Assembly: GCA_009774155.1 (NCBI GenBank)
Contig: VSNE01000182.1
Coordinates: 1 to 5,933 of the forward strand
From: Lachnospiraceae bacterium
GTDB taxonomy: Bacteria > Bacillota > Clostridia > Lachnospirales > Lachnospiraceae
Direction: 5' to 3'
DNA: 5,933 nt
The notes beneath the pieces are model-generated. The model had not been told where the DNA came from, searched no databases, and saw nothing but the letters and a program-made list of their open reading frames with translations. The position numbers were made by a program, and so were the translations under genes. Shown here in pieces: positions 5,932 to 5,933 of the stretch. The first letter of the stretch is position 1. Each line of letters opens with the position of its first letter.

Positions 5932-5933
5932 GT

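Overview
The window reads almost entirely on the minus strand and suggests an anaerobic Firmicute, most likely a gut-type member of the Clostridia (Lachnospiraceae-like). The reasons are the moderate GC content, strong AGGAGG/GGAGGTGA ribosome binding sites, a lipoprotein-anchored solute-binding protein, and a split two-subunit iron-sulfur fumarase of the kind found in anaerobes. The lineage is an inference from style and gene content, not a database match.

In the direction of transcription (right to left), the window opens with the beta-type subunit of an Fe-S hydro-lyase (fumarate/tartrate dehydratase family, 5914-5330). The alpha subunit is presumably just off the right edge. A clear intrinsic terminator (5314-5280) follows. 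Next comes a short intergenic region (5279-5154) with a perfect TATAAT -10 box, a poor -35 box, and a cluster of GGTATGG/CCATAC half-sites that look like an operator.

From that promoter runs a complete five-gene ABC importer operon of the peptide/nickel/opine (PepT, cluster C) family in the canonical A-B-C-D-E order: a lipoprotein solute-binding protein (5153-3501), two permeases (3422-2430 and 2433-1609), and two ATPases (1592-651 and 641-24). Spacing is tight: a 78-nt gap with a hairpin after the binding protein, a 4-nt ATGA overlap between the permeases, then gaps of 16 and 9 nt. The binding protein would capture a substrate at the cell surface, the two permeases would form the heterodimeric channel, and the two ATPases would power it. 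The substrate cannot be read with certainty. Histidines and aromatics near the binding protein's C-terminus and the Nik-like operon order make nickel, another transition metal or a metal-metallophore complex a reasonable hypothesis; a dipeptide or oligopeptide is the alternative.

The gene content is ordinary and I do not see a new biological system. The points worth a second look are regulatory (operator-like repeats, intercistronic hairpin) and biochemical (a short, divergent second ATPase, a five-cysteine tail on the first, a His-rich tail on the binding protein). There is no gene-free stretch over 300 bases. I saw no RNA genes, mobile elements or CRISPR arrays.
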